This document shows positions 25,501 through 33,454 of a DNA stretch of 64,000 bases, one piece after another (within the stretch, counting starts at the first letter, position 1; each line of letters begins with the position of its first letter). A model generated the notes under the pieces. The model did no database searches. It was not told where the DNA came from and was given only the letters and a program-made list of their open reading frames with translations. The position numbers and the translations under genes are program-made. Source of the stretch: Paenibacillus graminis (GTDB taxonomy: Bacteria > Bacillota > Bacilli > Paenibacillales > Paenibacillaceae); assembly GCF_000758705.1 (NCBI RefSeq), contig NZ_CP009287.1, positions 2,976,001-3,040,000 of the forward strand, in the 5' to 3' direction.

Positions 25501-25585
25501 TCTTTTCTTATTGAGTACTGTTGCCTTCGTATTAGAATGCTATTCTATTGTCCAGAAACAGCTGTCTTTCTTTCTGCTTCGGCAT

Positions 25586-26326
25586 TTACAGCGTCTGCCC
25601 GCTGTCCACCGTGATGATCTGTCCGGTCATTGCCTCCTGCTCCAGGACGGAGCAGATGAATTTGGCAATATCCTCAGGTTCCGCGATACGCTGCAGCAGC
25701 AGATTCGGTGCAAGCTGGTGCATTTGCTCTTCCCGTCCTGCCCACCATCTGGTGGCTACAGCTCCCGGCGCTACACAGTTGACCCGGATGTCGGGGGAAA
25801 GCGCGCGGGCCAGAGACTTGGTTAGCCCGTGAACGGCAGCTTTGGAGACCGCGTAGGGGAGAGAGGAGCCGGCACCGGTAGTTCCGGCTATGCTGCCGAG
25901 ATTGACGATAGCTCCTTGTTTGTTCTTTTTCATGTAAGGCGCCACGGCTCTCGCGCAGAGAAACATGCCTTTGACATTTACATCGTACAGCTCATCCCAT
26001 ACGTCTTCCGTTGCCGCCTCCAGATCATCCAGAGGGATATGCCTAGTGATACTGGCATTATTTACGAGCAGATCAACCGTTCCGAAGGTTCCGGCGATCC
26101 GTTCTACCATCTGCCGCACTTCTGTGTCCCGGGCCACATTCGCTTGTACGGCTATTGCCCGTCCGCCTTGATCTGTTATCCGTTGAACAGTTTCCAGCGC
26201 TTCGGCTTCTGAACGCGAATAATTAACGGCGACCGCCGCTCCGCATGCTGCCAGCTCGAGGCTTACTGCTCTGCCGATGCCAGTTCCTCCGCCTGTGACC
26301 AGTGCCACTTTTTCTGATAAATTCAA
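25586..26326 (-). CDS. Short-chain dehydrogenase/reductase (FabG-like)
   Basis: 246-aa NAD(P)-dependent oxidoreductase. The start is TTG 26326, nine bases after AAGGAG. Cofactor motif TGGGTGIGRA (~11-20), NNAS motif (LLVNNASITRH), catalytic Ser in NLGSIAGTTG, and YAVSK with catalytic Tyr and Lys, all in place; C-terminal ITVDSGQTL. The basic NYSRSE after the second strand suggests NADP(H). Divergent from a LysR-type gene 284 bp away that probably controls it. Whether it works in fatty acid synthesis or on a xenobiotic cannot be told. Confidence 0.92.
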   Translation of the reverse strand: MNLSEKVALVTGGGTGIGRAVSLELAACGAAVAVNYSRSEAEALETVQRITDQGGRAIAVQANVARDTEVRQMVERIAGTFGTVDLLVNNASITRHIPLDDLEAATEDVWDELYDVNVKGMFLCARAVAPYMKKNKQGAIVNLGSIAGTTGAGSSLPYAVSKAAVHGLTKSLARALSPDIRVNCVAPGAVATRWWAGREEQMHQLAPNLLLQRIAEPEDIAKFICSVLEQEAMTGQIITVDSGQTL

Positions 26327-26610
26327 GCTTATCCACTCCTTGTTCGAATTTTATCCGTTGATGCAGCCTGAAGTAGCCAAACTCCTCTTATCACTTCTAA
26401 AAGGAGCGCAGTTGATTCAAGTTCAGTCAATGAATAGCCGTAGATATAGAGTATTGTATAAATTTTATTCGGTTTTGTATAATTGAATGAATTGAATAAT
26501 GAGTTCAATTTCTTTGAAGTGAATCATTAGAGTAACTCAAATCAAGGTCTTAATGTGAATTCTCAATTCGGGCTTTGATTGGGATTTGAGCCACAGGGAG
26601 GGAACCCAAG

Positions 26611-27513
26611 CTGGATCTAAAAACATTAAAAACCTTTCAGGCCATCATCCGCTCCGGCAGCTTCAACCGAGCTGCAGAAGAGCTGAACTATGCCCAATCC
26701 ACGGTCACGATGCAAATTCAGAAGCTGGAAGCGGATCTGGGAGTTCAGTTGCTGGAACGGGGCAAGGGCGTAACTCTAACTGAAGCCGGACGGTTGTTTC
26801 ACGAACAGAGCCAGAGGATAGTCCAGGATATGGAACGGCTGCAGAGCAGCATCACGGATTTGAAATCCGGCGCAGCGGGGAGCATCCGCATCGGCGCTTC
26901 TGATCCGACGGCAAGCTGCCGGCTGCCTGGCATTCTGCAGAAATTCATGACCCTGTTTCCCAAAATGGAACTGTCAGTGGATATCTCCGGGTCAGGTTTA
27001 CTGTGTGACCGGCTGCTTCGCGGAGAGCTGGATGTTGTAATCTGCTCCGCTCCGGAGCTGGGGACGGAGCTGCATTTTGAACCGTTGTTTACGGAAGTGT
27101 TCGTACTGTTACTGCCGGAAGGCCATCCGCTTATTTCCGCCCCCTCCGTTACTGCAGATCATCTGCGCGGACACCGGCTGCTGATTACAGCACCTACCTG
27201 TCCCTACCGCAAAAAACTGGAAAGCGTGCTGAAGGAAGCTGCCGGCCCGCCGCTCGATACCATGGAAATCGGCAGCATGTCGGCATTGAAGTACTATGTA
27301 GCGAGCGGACTTGGTATCGCGCTTGTGCCAGAGGTGACTCTCGATCCTGTTCCCGCCGGAACCGTAACCCGGAGGCTGGAAGGCAGAGCTGTGGACATGA
27401 CATGCGGCATCATTTGCCGGATTGCGGATTACCCCTTGAAACCGCCCGTCCGCAGGCTGTATGATTTTATCAGGCAGGAACTGGGGACGCAGCCGGTTTT
27501 CAGCCGGGAATAG
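26611..27513 (+). CDS. LysR-family transcriptional regulator with apparent CTG start
   Basis: 300-aa regulator. The only ATG in frame near the front (26710) would delete the helix-turn-helix. The canonical LysR beginning (M)DLKTLKTFQAIIRSGSF is read from CTG 26611, eight bases after GGGAGGG; the resulting length of 300 is typical. HTH at ~15-45 (NRAAEELNYAQSTVTMQIQKLE), linker GVQLLERGKGVTLTEAGR, then a substrate-binding domain (~90-295; GSIRIGASDPTAS, VVICSAPE, GLGIALVPE). It is divergent from the SDR gene, the standard LysR-target arrangement. The intergenic 26327-26610 contains repeated TTGAAT/ATTCAA-like elements but no gene. Confidence 0.88.
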   Translation: MDLKTLKTFQAIIRSGSFNRAAEELNYAQSTVTMQIQKLEADLGVQLLERGKGVTLTEAGRLFHEQSQRIVQDMERLQSSITDLKSGAAGSIRIGASDPTASCRLPGILQKFMTLFPKMELSVDISGSGLLCDRLLRGELDVVICSAPELGTELHFEPLFTEVFVLLLPEGHPLISAPSVTADHLRGHRLLITAPTCPYRKKLESVLKEAAGPPLDTMEIGSMSALKYYVASGLGIALVPEVTLDPVPAGTVTRRLEGRAVDMTCGIICRIADYPLKPPVRRLYDFIRQELGTQPVFSRE

Positions 27514-27546
27514 GAACACAGAAGAGGAAAGGTGAGCTGAGCAGAG

Positions 27547-28239
27547 ATGAGCGGAAACAAACTGGATTTGGAGCGTATTGTTTTTATTGGCCGGACCTTT
27601 GAGGAGTATTTGCGGATGTTTAATTTGCAGCCGGGGGAACTGGGGGGACGGAGTATTTTGGATTGTCCGGCGGGAGCCTGCTCGTTTACCTCAGAGGCCC
27701 ACAAGCTTGGCGCGGCATCTGTAGCCGCAGATATTGCTTACTATTATTCCGCCGAAGCACTGAGGGACAAAGGGCTGAAGGATATTGAGCATACGGTGCA
27801 GCAGCTGGACAAAGTTCAGGATAATTTTGTGTGGAAGGAGTTCACTTCCATACATGCGTTACAGCAGGCGAGAACTGCAGCCTTAGCAGCCAGTACGCTG
27901 GACCGGCAGCAAAATAGCAGCCGTTATATTCCAGTCGAGCTGCCTCTGCTGCCCTTTGCAGACCGGTCTTTTGATCTAACCCTGTCCGCCCATTTTCTGT
28001 TTATGTATGGGGACCGGCTGGACTATGATTTTCATCTCAGGACACTTCAGGAATTGATGAGGGTCACGAAGTCGGAAATTCGCATCTTCCCGCTGGTGGA
28101 CTTATCCTCCCGCAGATACCATAAGCTGGAGCGGCTGGTCTGTGCAGCTCAAGCCCAAGGCTGGACGGCAGAAGAACAGCAGGTCCCCTATGAATTTCAA
28201 AAAGGTGCGGACTCCATGCTGAGACTGCTGCGTGTCTGA
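27547..28239 (+). CDS. Class I SAM-dependent methyltransferase-like protein
   Basis: 230-aa cytoplasmic protein. Motif I is SILDCPAGACSF (~39-50; the usual LDxGxGxG appears here as LDCPAGACS), the acidic end of strand 2 is VAADIAYYY, and LPFADRSFDLTLSAHFLFMYG matches the motif IV/V region. Substrate unknown. ATG 27547 follows AAAGGTGA at a longish spacing of about eleven bases. It is 33 bp after the LysR gene and could be co-transcribed. Confidence 0.82.
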   Translation: MSGNKLDLERIVFIGRTFEEYLRMFNLQPGELGGRSILDCPAGACSFTSEAHKLGAASVAADIAYYYSAEALRDKGLKDIEHTVQQLDKVQDNFVWKEFTSIHALQQARTAALAASTLDRQQNSSRYIPVELPLLPFADRSFDLTLSAHFLFMYGDRLDYDFHLRTLQELMRVTKSEIRIFPLVDLSSRRYHKLERLVCAAQAQGWTAEEQQVPYEFQKGADSMLRLLRV

Positions 28240-28304
28240 ACGACAGGCGCTCAAAAGTTTTTATAGCGGTTGTATTTCCGGATTAAATAGTTGAGTGCAA
28301 CACA

Positions 28305-28349
28305 CATAACCCCCTATTATTGATTGTTCATCAACAATAGGGGGTTATG
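28305..28349. other. 20-bp perfect-stem inverted repeat without T-run
   Basis: A 20-base arm (28305-28324, CATAACCCCCTATT...) pairs with 28330-28349 with a single mismatch and a five-base loop. No T-run follows on either strand. It may still end the methyltransferase transcript or be a protein-binding or repeat element. Confidence 0.7.
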
Positions 28350-28862
28350 CTGTACATACTATACCCATGTTCTTCTCAGACTCCTTATCCTATCCTTGTA
28401 CTCAGCCGGGTAGAAATCGTCCGAGGCGGCAGTAAATTTGCCTATCCTGCTTTTGAGTCTTCTCTAATTCATCCGCTGGTTAACGATTGGCTTCATGGAT
28501 CAATGTTTGAGCTTTAAGAAGCTCATACCCTTTCGTTCCGGGATGGATTGAAAGCTTCAGCAACAGGATCAAAGATATAGTCTCAAGCACAGGGAGTACA
28601 TCTGCTAAAGCTTCATTTGCGGAGAGATTTTACCTTCCCGCCGTTTCACTTTCAGCAGTGTATGGTTCCTTGACTTGATGCTTAAATTATACCGCTGTTC
28701 TGCCGATTCGTAAAAAGGCGAATGCTTTAAATTTGGGTATGTTTTCAGAATTATACTAATGTAAGCGATGTTATACGTCCGTATCCTTAGTTTTTTGGTG
28801 TATAATTTAACTGTACATAAGTGCTGAAGCAAGCTATCTTCAGGAATGAAAGGGTGACAGCA
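28350..28862 (-). pseudogene. Probably decayed coding region
   Basis: No intact gene lies between the methyltransferase and the EVE-like gene. On the minus strand short protein-like stretches appear in more than one frame, broken by stops, notably IGKFTAASDDFYPAEYK running to a stop near 28366 and SIKSRNHTLLKVKRREGK near 28640. No family was recognised. A TATAAT near 28799 probably belongs to the next plus-strand gene. Low confidence that this was ever one gene. Confidence 0.25.
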
Positions 28863-29486
28863 ATGAAGCTATTCCGGGTTAAGAGTGGGCTGCCCGGGGT
28901 GAACCGGATGAAGGAGTTTCTGGAAGAAAATTACGTGTGTATCGGCTATACTGGCGTGGGGGATCTGGAGCATGCCGGCAAAAAGGAGATTCGCACGCGT
29001 CTGGTTCTAGCCGGGACTACCGCAGGAACGGAGCTGGAAGCTGCAGCGGACAGTCTGGACATGTTCGTGAATGTCATGCAGGATGGGGATTATGTGCTGA
29101 TCGAGGATGGGGAGTGGGCTTATTTGGGGGATCTGGGCGATTATTTTTATGCCGAAGCCTTCGATTCGCCTGAAGACGGGCGCTGCCACCGGCGGGGAGT
29201 GACCTGGCTAAAGACGGTGCCTGCTCCGGCGCTTAATCCGCTGCTGAGAGCGTGGACCGGCGGGGAGGAAGCAGTCTTACAGTACAATGGGCCGCTTCCG
29301 GAGGCAAGGCTGGAGCTGTGGATTACAGACTCCTCTGCGGACGGTACTCCGGAAAGCGAAAAGGCAGCATTGGTAGATGCTGAGACGCTGTCCAAAGCAC
29401 TCACTGTGCTGAAGTGTGCCTTGGACAGCGGGGATGCGGACCGGCGGGAACGTGCGGCAATCGCTCTCCTGCAATATGCCAAATGA
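28863..29486 (+). CDS. Hypothetical protein with EVE/PUA-like N-terminal domain
   Basis: 207 aa. ATG 28863 follows AAAGGGTGA. The pattern of the first ~125 residues (FLEENYVCIGYTGVGDLEH, then QDGDYVLIEDGEWAYLGDLGDYFYAE, then CHRRGVTWLKTVP; quoted in parts) recalls the PUA/EVE-like domain at the N terminus of several restriction and McrB-like proteins, where 'GDYV... Y.G...G.Y.Y ... HRR.V.WL' recurs. No nuclease or ATPase part is fused here. The C-terminal third (ALRAWTGG... LLQYAK) is unassigned. A role in recognising modified bases is only an analogy. A terminator follows. Confidence 0.6.
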   Translation: MKLFRVKSGLPGVNRMKEFLEENYVCIGYTGVGDLEHAGKKEIRTRLVLAGTTAGTELEAAADSLDMFVNVMQDGDYVLIEDGEWAYLGDLGDYFYAEAFDSPEDGRCHRRGVTWLKTVPAPALNPLLRAWTGGEEAVLQYNGPLPEARLELWITDSSADGTPESEKAALVDAETLSKALTVLKCALDSGDADRRERAAIALLQYAK

Positions 29487-29577
29487 TTCGCCGTACTCGC
29501 CCTGGACGGTGTTTTTAACAGTACCCAGCGGCCTTTTGCAGAACCTGAAGCTTACGGATTGTTCAATATTTAAACCC

Positions 29578-29613
29578 AAAGAGCCTCCCGGCCGCAATGC
29601 CGGAAGGCTCTTT
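29578..29613. terminator. Bidirectional terminator between convergent genes
   Basis: AAAGAGCCTCCCGGC and GCCGGAAGGCTCTTT form a strong stem with A-rich and T-rich flanks, able to act for both the EVE-like gene and the converging nitroreductase gene. Confidence 0.88.
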
Positions 29614-29624
29614 CTAATCTGCAA

Positions 29625-30242
29625 TCAAAAAAACTCTACAAATTCATTCACCGGCTTGCGGTAGCCGCGGGGTCTGATCTTGTGCTTGTTGTCTTTGCCG
29701 ATCGTAATCAGCATGACAGGCACCATGTTATCACTCAGGTTCAGGGCCGCCTTGACGGCTTGAGCGTCGAAACCAATCATCGGGCAGGTATCCCAGCCCT
29801 TATCCTTGGCAATCAGCATAAACTGCATGGCTGACAGGGAGGCATTGCGGATCGCTTCATCGTGCTGAAAGGCGTCTTTTCCGGCGTAGGCGTTATGGAT
29901 GTCTGCAATCGTCTGGTCAAAAGCATCCTCGCTCATGGCTCCCAGCATTTTGAGCCCGCTGTAGATTTCAGATGCCTGCAGATAGGCATTTTTGTCTCCA
30001 AGCACGACAATGACAGCAGATGCGGTATGGATTTTGTACTGGCCATAGGCAGCTTCGCGGATCTTTCCTTTCAGGTCTTCATCACTGACCACCTTATAAT
30101 GAGTGTGCTGCAAATTGTAGGCTGAGGGGGCGAGACGGGCGAGCGAGAACATTTCTTCCAGTTCACTTTGGGGGATTTTGATCCCCTCTACGAAGTTATT
30201 TGCCGATCTGCGTGCTTGAACCAATTCTGAAAAAGTACTCAT
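29625..30242 (-). CDS. Nitroreductase family protein
   Basis: 205-aa FMN-dependent NAD(P)H oxidoreductase. Two ATGs are possible; 30242 is preferred as it lies seven bases after GGAGG, while 30248 is only one base away. FMN contacts are visible in the N-terminal ARRSANNF (R-R-S) and APSAYNLQHTHYKVV; LSAMQFMLIAKDKGWDTCPMIGFD and the C-terminal RPRGYRKPVNEFVEFF are typical of the YodC/YdgI-like group. The substrate may be a nitroaromatic, quinone or other oxidant. It is divergent from the yjlC-ndh operon. Confidence 0.92.
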   Translation of the reverse strand: MSTFSELVQARRSANNFVEGIKIPQSELEEMFSLARLAPSAYNLQHTHYKVVSDEDLKGKIREAAYGQYKIHTASAVIVVLGDKNAYLQASEIYSGLKMLGAMSEDAFDQTIADIHNAYAGKDAFQHDEAIRNASLSAMQFMLIAKDKGWDTCPMIGFDAQAVKAALNLSDNMVPVMLITIGKDNKHKIRPRGYRKPVNEFVEFF

Positions 30243-30422
30243 GTTCATTCCTCCATAATGTATGTAGTGGTTAACAATTATTAATAGCTGATATTAATAA
30301 ACATACTTACTATTTGTTACTTGCTAAACATATCACGGTGTTTGAGCATAGTCAATGACCAAATGTAGCTCAGAACAAAATTTTTTATGAAATTGAGATA
30401 AAAACCAAAAACCGTAGAAAAG

Positions 30423-30440
30423 AAGTGATTTTAATCACAA
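30423..30440 (+). promoter_or_regulatory. Rex/Fnr-type operator upstream of yjlC-ndh
   Basis: AAGTGATTTTAATCACAA is an almost perfect inverted repeat (GTGATT-TT-AATCAC) fitting TTGTGA-N6-TCACAA, the Rex consensus; it also fits Crp/Fnr half-sites. It lies ~150 bp before the DUF1641 gene and upstream of a TATAAT at 30492-30497; a second half-site (TTGTGACATT, 30465) overlaps the -35 region. In B. subtilis yjlC-ndh is Rex-controlled. The rest of 30243-30573 holds the divergent upstream regions only. Confidence 0.6.
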
Positions 30441-30573
30441 AATAAGGATATACAGGCAAAAAGATTGTGACATTTATTACATGAAGAATGTTATAATAAT
30501 CACATTGATTTAGGGATTAATCTTTACATTCATTTTTATATGAGAGAAAGCTAATGCAAAGGAGAAACTCAAT

Positions 30574-30987
30574 ATGTCAGAAACAATCACGCAAAGCAAA
30601 TCATTTATCAAAGAGGATCTTCTGGATCAGCTCTTGAAGCCTGAGGTACAGGAATCCCTGACGACGCTGGTGGAACAGCTCCCCCAGATTACGCAGCTGG
30701 TTGGTGCATTAACCAAGTCGCTTGATTTTGTGCAGACTGTTGCCTCAGATGAGGTGCTGAAGAGTGACACCGTAGGTGCCATCAAAGAACTTGCCGAACC
30801 CGTAGTGGATTCCGTAAAAACGATGGCAGCTACCGTAATCGAAGCCAAGGATCGTGCGAACGAAAGCAGCGAAAATATCACACTGTTCGGCATGATGCGC
30901 ATGATCAAGGACCCGCAGGTGCAAAAAATGCTCCGTTTCATGAATGCATACCTGCAGGTCAGCGGCGAACGCAATCCACAAAAATAA
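30574..30987 (+). CDS. yjlC: DUF1641 protein, YjlC-like
   Basis: 137-aa soluble protein, first gene of the NADH dehydrogenase operon. ATG 30574 follows AAAGGAG. The helical DUF1641 pattern is seen in LPQITQLVGALTKSLDFVQ and the C-terminal FGMMRMIKDPQVQKMLRFM. In B. subtilis yjlC precedes ndh in the same order and is co-transcribed. Biochemical role unknown. Confidence 0.88.
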   Translation: MSETITQSKSFIKEDLLDQLLKPEVQESLTTLVEQLPQITQLVGALTKSLDFVQTVASDEVLKSDTVGAIKELAEPVVDSVKTMAATVIEAKDRANESSENITLFGMMRMIKDPQVQKMLRFMNAYLQVSGERNPQK

Positions 30988-31005
30988 GGGCGGAGGAAAA
31001 ATTTC

Positions 31006-32184
31006 ATGTCAAAACATATCGTTATTCTCGGAGCTGGCTACGGCGGTCTTCTGAGCGCTATTAACGTGCGCAAATATATGAGTAAGGCTGAAGCAAAAAT
31101 TACGGTTGTCAATCAATACCCGACGCATCAGATTATTACGGAGCTCCATCGTCTGGCGGCAGGAAGTGTTGCGGAACAAGCTGTAGCCATGCCGCTCACC
31201 AAGCTTTTTGCCGGTAAAGACATTGATCTGAAAATTGCCAAGGTCAAATCATTTTCCGTAGACAGCAAGCAGGTGCAATTGTCTGACGGTACGGCGATCT
31301 CGTATGATGCGCTTGTTGTTGCGCTGGGCAGCACTACTGCTTATTTTGGCATTCCGGGACTTGAAGAGTATAGCATGGTGCTGAAATCCGCCGCCGATGC
31401 CAAAAAAATTCATGCGCATATTGAAGAACGCATTCGTGAGTATGCGAAGACACACAATCCTGCCGATGCGGCGATTCTGATTGGCGGTGGCGGTCTGACC
31501 GGCGTCGAGCTGGTGGGAGAGATTGCTGATGTGCTGCCGAAGCTGACCAAACGCTATGGCGTGAATCCTCAGGAAATCAAGCTGATGCTGGTAGAAGCAG
31601 GTCCAAAAATCCTTCCGGTGCTGCCGGATCACCTGATCGAGCGTGCAGTATCGAGCCTGACTGCCCGCGGTGTAACCTTCCTGACCGGCCTTCCTGTTAC
31701 GAATGTTGCCGGCAATGTAATTGATCTGAAGGATGGCCAGCAAATTGTTGCCAATACCTTCGTATGGACCGGCGGTGTGCAGGGCAATCCTCTGGTCGGC
31801 GAGTCCGGCCTTGAAGTGAACCGCGGCCGTGCCACAGTCAATGACTTCCTGCAGTCCACTTCGCATCCGGATGTTTTTGTGGCTGGCGACAGTGCTGTTG
31901 TCTTCGCAGCAGATGGACGGCCATATCCGCCAACGGCACAAATTGCCTGGCAGATGGGCGAGCTGATCGGCTATAATCTGTACGCTTATCTGACTAACAC
32001 AGCCTCCGAAGCTTTCAGCCCAATCAACTCCGGGACGCTTGCCAGCCTTGGGCGCAAAGACGGGGTAGCGATTATCGGAGCCAGCAATACTCCGCTCAAG
32101 GGCTTGCCGGCAACCCTTATGAAGGAAGCGAGCAATATCCGTTATTTGTCCCACATCAAAGGCTTGTTCAGCCTGGCTTACTAA
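31006..32184 (+). CDS. ndh: Type II NADH dehydrogenase (NADH:menaquinone oxidoreductase)
   Basis: 392-aa membrane-associated flavoprotein feeding NADH electrons to menaquinone without proton pumping. ATG 31006 follows GGAGG; 18 bp after yjlC. FAD-binding GxGxxG: ILGAGYGGLLSA (~6-17); NADH-binding IGGGGLTGVELVGE (~160-173); C-terminal FAD-contact VFVAGDSAVVF, then PPTAQIAWQMGE. The C-terminal amphipathic end (NIRYLSHIKGLFSLAY) is where NDH-2 enzymes dock on the membrane. Rex-type site upstream suggests repression when NAD+ is abundant (inference from B. subtilis). Confidence 0.94.
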   Translation: MSKHIVILGAGYGGLLSAINVRKYMSKAEAKITVVNQYPTHQIITELHRLAAGSVAEQAVAMPLTKLFAGKDIDLKIAKVKSFSVDSKQVQLSDGTAISYDALVVALGSTTAYFGIPGLEEYSMVLKSAADAKKIHAHIEERIREYAKTHNPADAAILIGGGGLTGVELVGEIADVLPKLTKRYGVNPQEIKLMLVEAGPKILPVLPDHLIERAVSSLTARGVTFLTGLPVTNVAGNVIDLKDGQQIVANTFVWTGGVQGNPLVGESGLEVNRGRATVNDFLQSTSHPDVFVAGDSAVVFAADGRPYPPTAQIAWQMGELIGYNLYAYLTNTASEAFSPINSGTLASLGRKDGVAIIGASNTPLKGLPATLMKEASNIRYLSHIKGLFSLAY

Positions 32185-32206
32185 TACTGAAGCTCTGTTC
32201 TGCCTT

Positions 32207-32262
32207 CAAGCTAGACCTGCTGCCCTTAGTTAATAAGGACCGGGTCTGCTTGGAGGTTTTTT
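32207..32262 (+). terminator. Intrinsic terminator after ndh
   Basis: CAAGC-TAGACC and GGTCT-GCTTG form the outer stem, CCTT/AAGG an inner one, followed by GAGGTTTTTT. Confidence 0.7.
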
Positions 32263-32399
32263 GGTTGTATAGGGGATTAGGATCTTCCCTTCGTTGTGGA
32301 TAAGACAAGTACAGGGCTTGCAGAGAGAGGAAGGGGGGAGATTTATGTTCATTTTGTCCTCTTGGGTTTGCACGGCAATGTGCTAATATACATCTATCA

Positions 32400-32519
32400 A
32401 GCTGTTCACGAATTGCTGCACGCAGCGGACATTATATCCACCATGATGAACCGGAAGTAGTGAATGAAGAGATTAGACAAATGATAGATAACTTCACACC
32501 CCTAGGAGTGACACAATGA
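32400..32519 (+). pseudogene. 3' fragment of an alpha/beta-hydrolase gene
   Basis: The frame ending at TGA 32517-32519 reads SRIAARSGHYIHHDEPEVV followed by NEEIRQMIDNF. This is the usual C terminus of alpha/beta-hydrolases, where the SGHxxHxDxPE stretch carries the catalytic His. Upstream of ~32400 the similarity stops and there is no start codon, catalytic Ser motif or ribosome binding site, so only the tail survives. The stop overlaps the ATG of the DUF2785 gene (ATGA), implying the two were once an operon. The rest of 32263-32399 shows nothing. Confidence 0.65.
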
Positions 32520-33379
32520 AAAAAACCAGAACACAGTTACTGAACGATTTGCAAAGAATAAAAGCAGAGCAGTACAAACTTCGTGAAGGCGAGGAGGTCC
32601 GGGATTTCATCTGCCTGATGCTGGAGTATATCGGGGACCCTCAGCCTGAGCTGCGGGACGAGCTAATCTATCCGACCTTCTATGAATGGATTCTGGAGCA
32701 GCGGCTTTTTTCTTCCGATGAGCTGCGAGGCATTCTGGCGGTCCTGCTGGATGAGCGACATCTGTTCCATGGCATTGGCGGCCAAGAGGATGATACTGTA
32801 TTTACCCGAACCTTTACGGCACTGGTCATTGGCCTTATGATCCATCGGCACAGAGAACAGCCTTTTCTGGATGCTGCCGGGTTTCAGCAGCTGAAGTCAG
32901 CGCTGCTCCGATATTATACTGAAAAAAAAGATCTCCGGGGCTATGTCGAAAAAGGCGGCTGGGCCCACTCGGCGGCTCACGGGGCAGATGCCATTGACGA
33001 ATTGGTGCAGTGTCAGGAAAGCGGTGAGACCGTCCAGCTTGAGGTGCTTGAAGCGGTCCGTGACATGCTGCAGAACGGAGTATATATCTTCAGAGAAGAA
33101 GAGGATGAGCGTATGGCTACGATTGTGGATACGATGATCCTCTGCAATTTGCTTGCGCGGGAGCGCATTGCTGAATGGGTCAGCAGCCTAGCAGCCAGCG
33201 GCAGCCAGCCCGGAAACCGCAGCCTATACATCAACTGGATCAACAGTAAAAACTTTGTGCGGGCTCTTTATTTCAGGAGAGAAAGGGAGTATTTCGGCAA
33301 GGAGCTTCAGGAAGCTTTGATTGCTGCTGAATTGAAAATGAACGAATTCACAGCAAAAACCATTCTTTCTGTTCAATAG
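32516..33379 (+). CDS. DUF2785 family protein
   Basis: 287-aa soluble, mostly helical protein. ATG 32516 follows CTAGGAGTG. The family signature EKGGWAHSAAHGADAIDEL is clear (~147-165), with YPTFYEWILEQRLFSSDELR and SKNFVRALYFRRERE elsewhere. Function unknown. The gene overlaps the stop of a degraded alpha/beta-hydrolase gene. Confidence 0.88.
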   Translation: MKKTRTQLLNDLQRIKAEQYKLREGEEVRDFICLMLEYIGDPQPELRDELIYPTFYEWILEQRLFSSDELRGILAVLLDERHLFHGIGGQEDDTVFTRTFTALVIGLMIHRHREQPFLDAAGFQQLKSALLRYYTEKKDLRGYVEKGGWAHSAAHGADAIDELVQCQESGETVQLEVLEAVRDMLQNGVYIFREEEDERMATIVDTMILCNLLARERIAEWVSSLAASGSQPGNRSLYINWINSKNFVRALYFRREREYFGKELQEALIAAELKMNEFTAKTILSVQ

Positions 33380-33454
33380 ATGCTCCGCAAAAATCTATTT
33401 GCTATAATAGGTTTGTTTATACTATAACAGCTGTTTCATAGGAGGACTTTCAGG

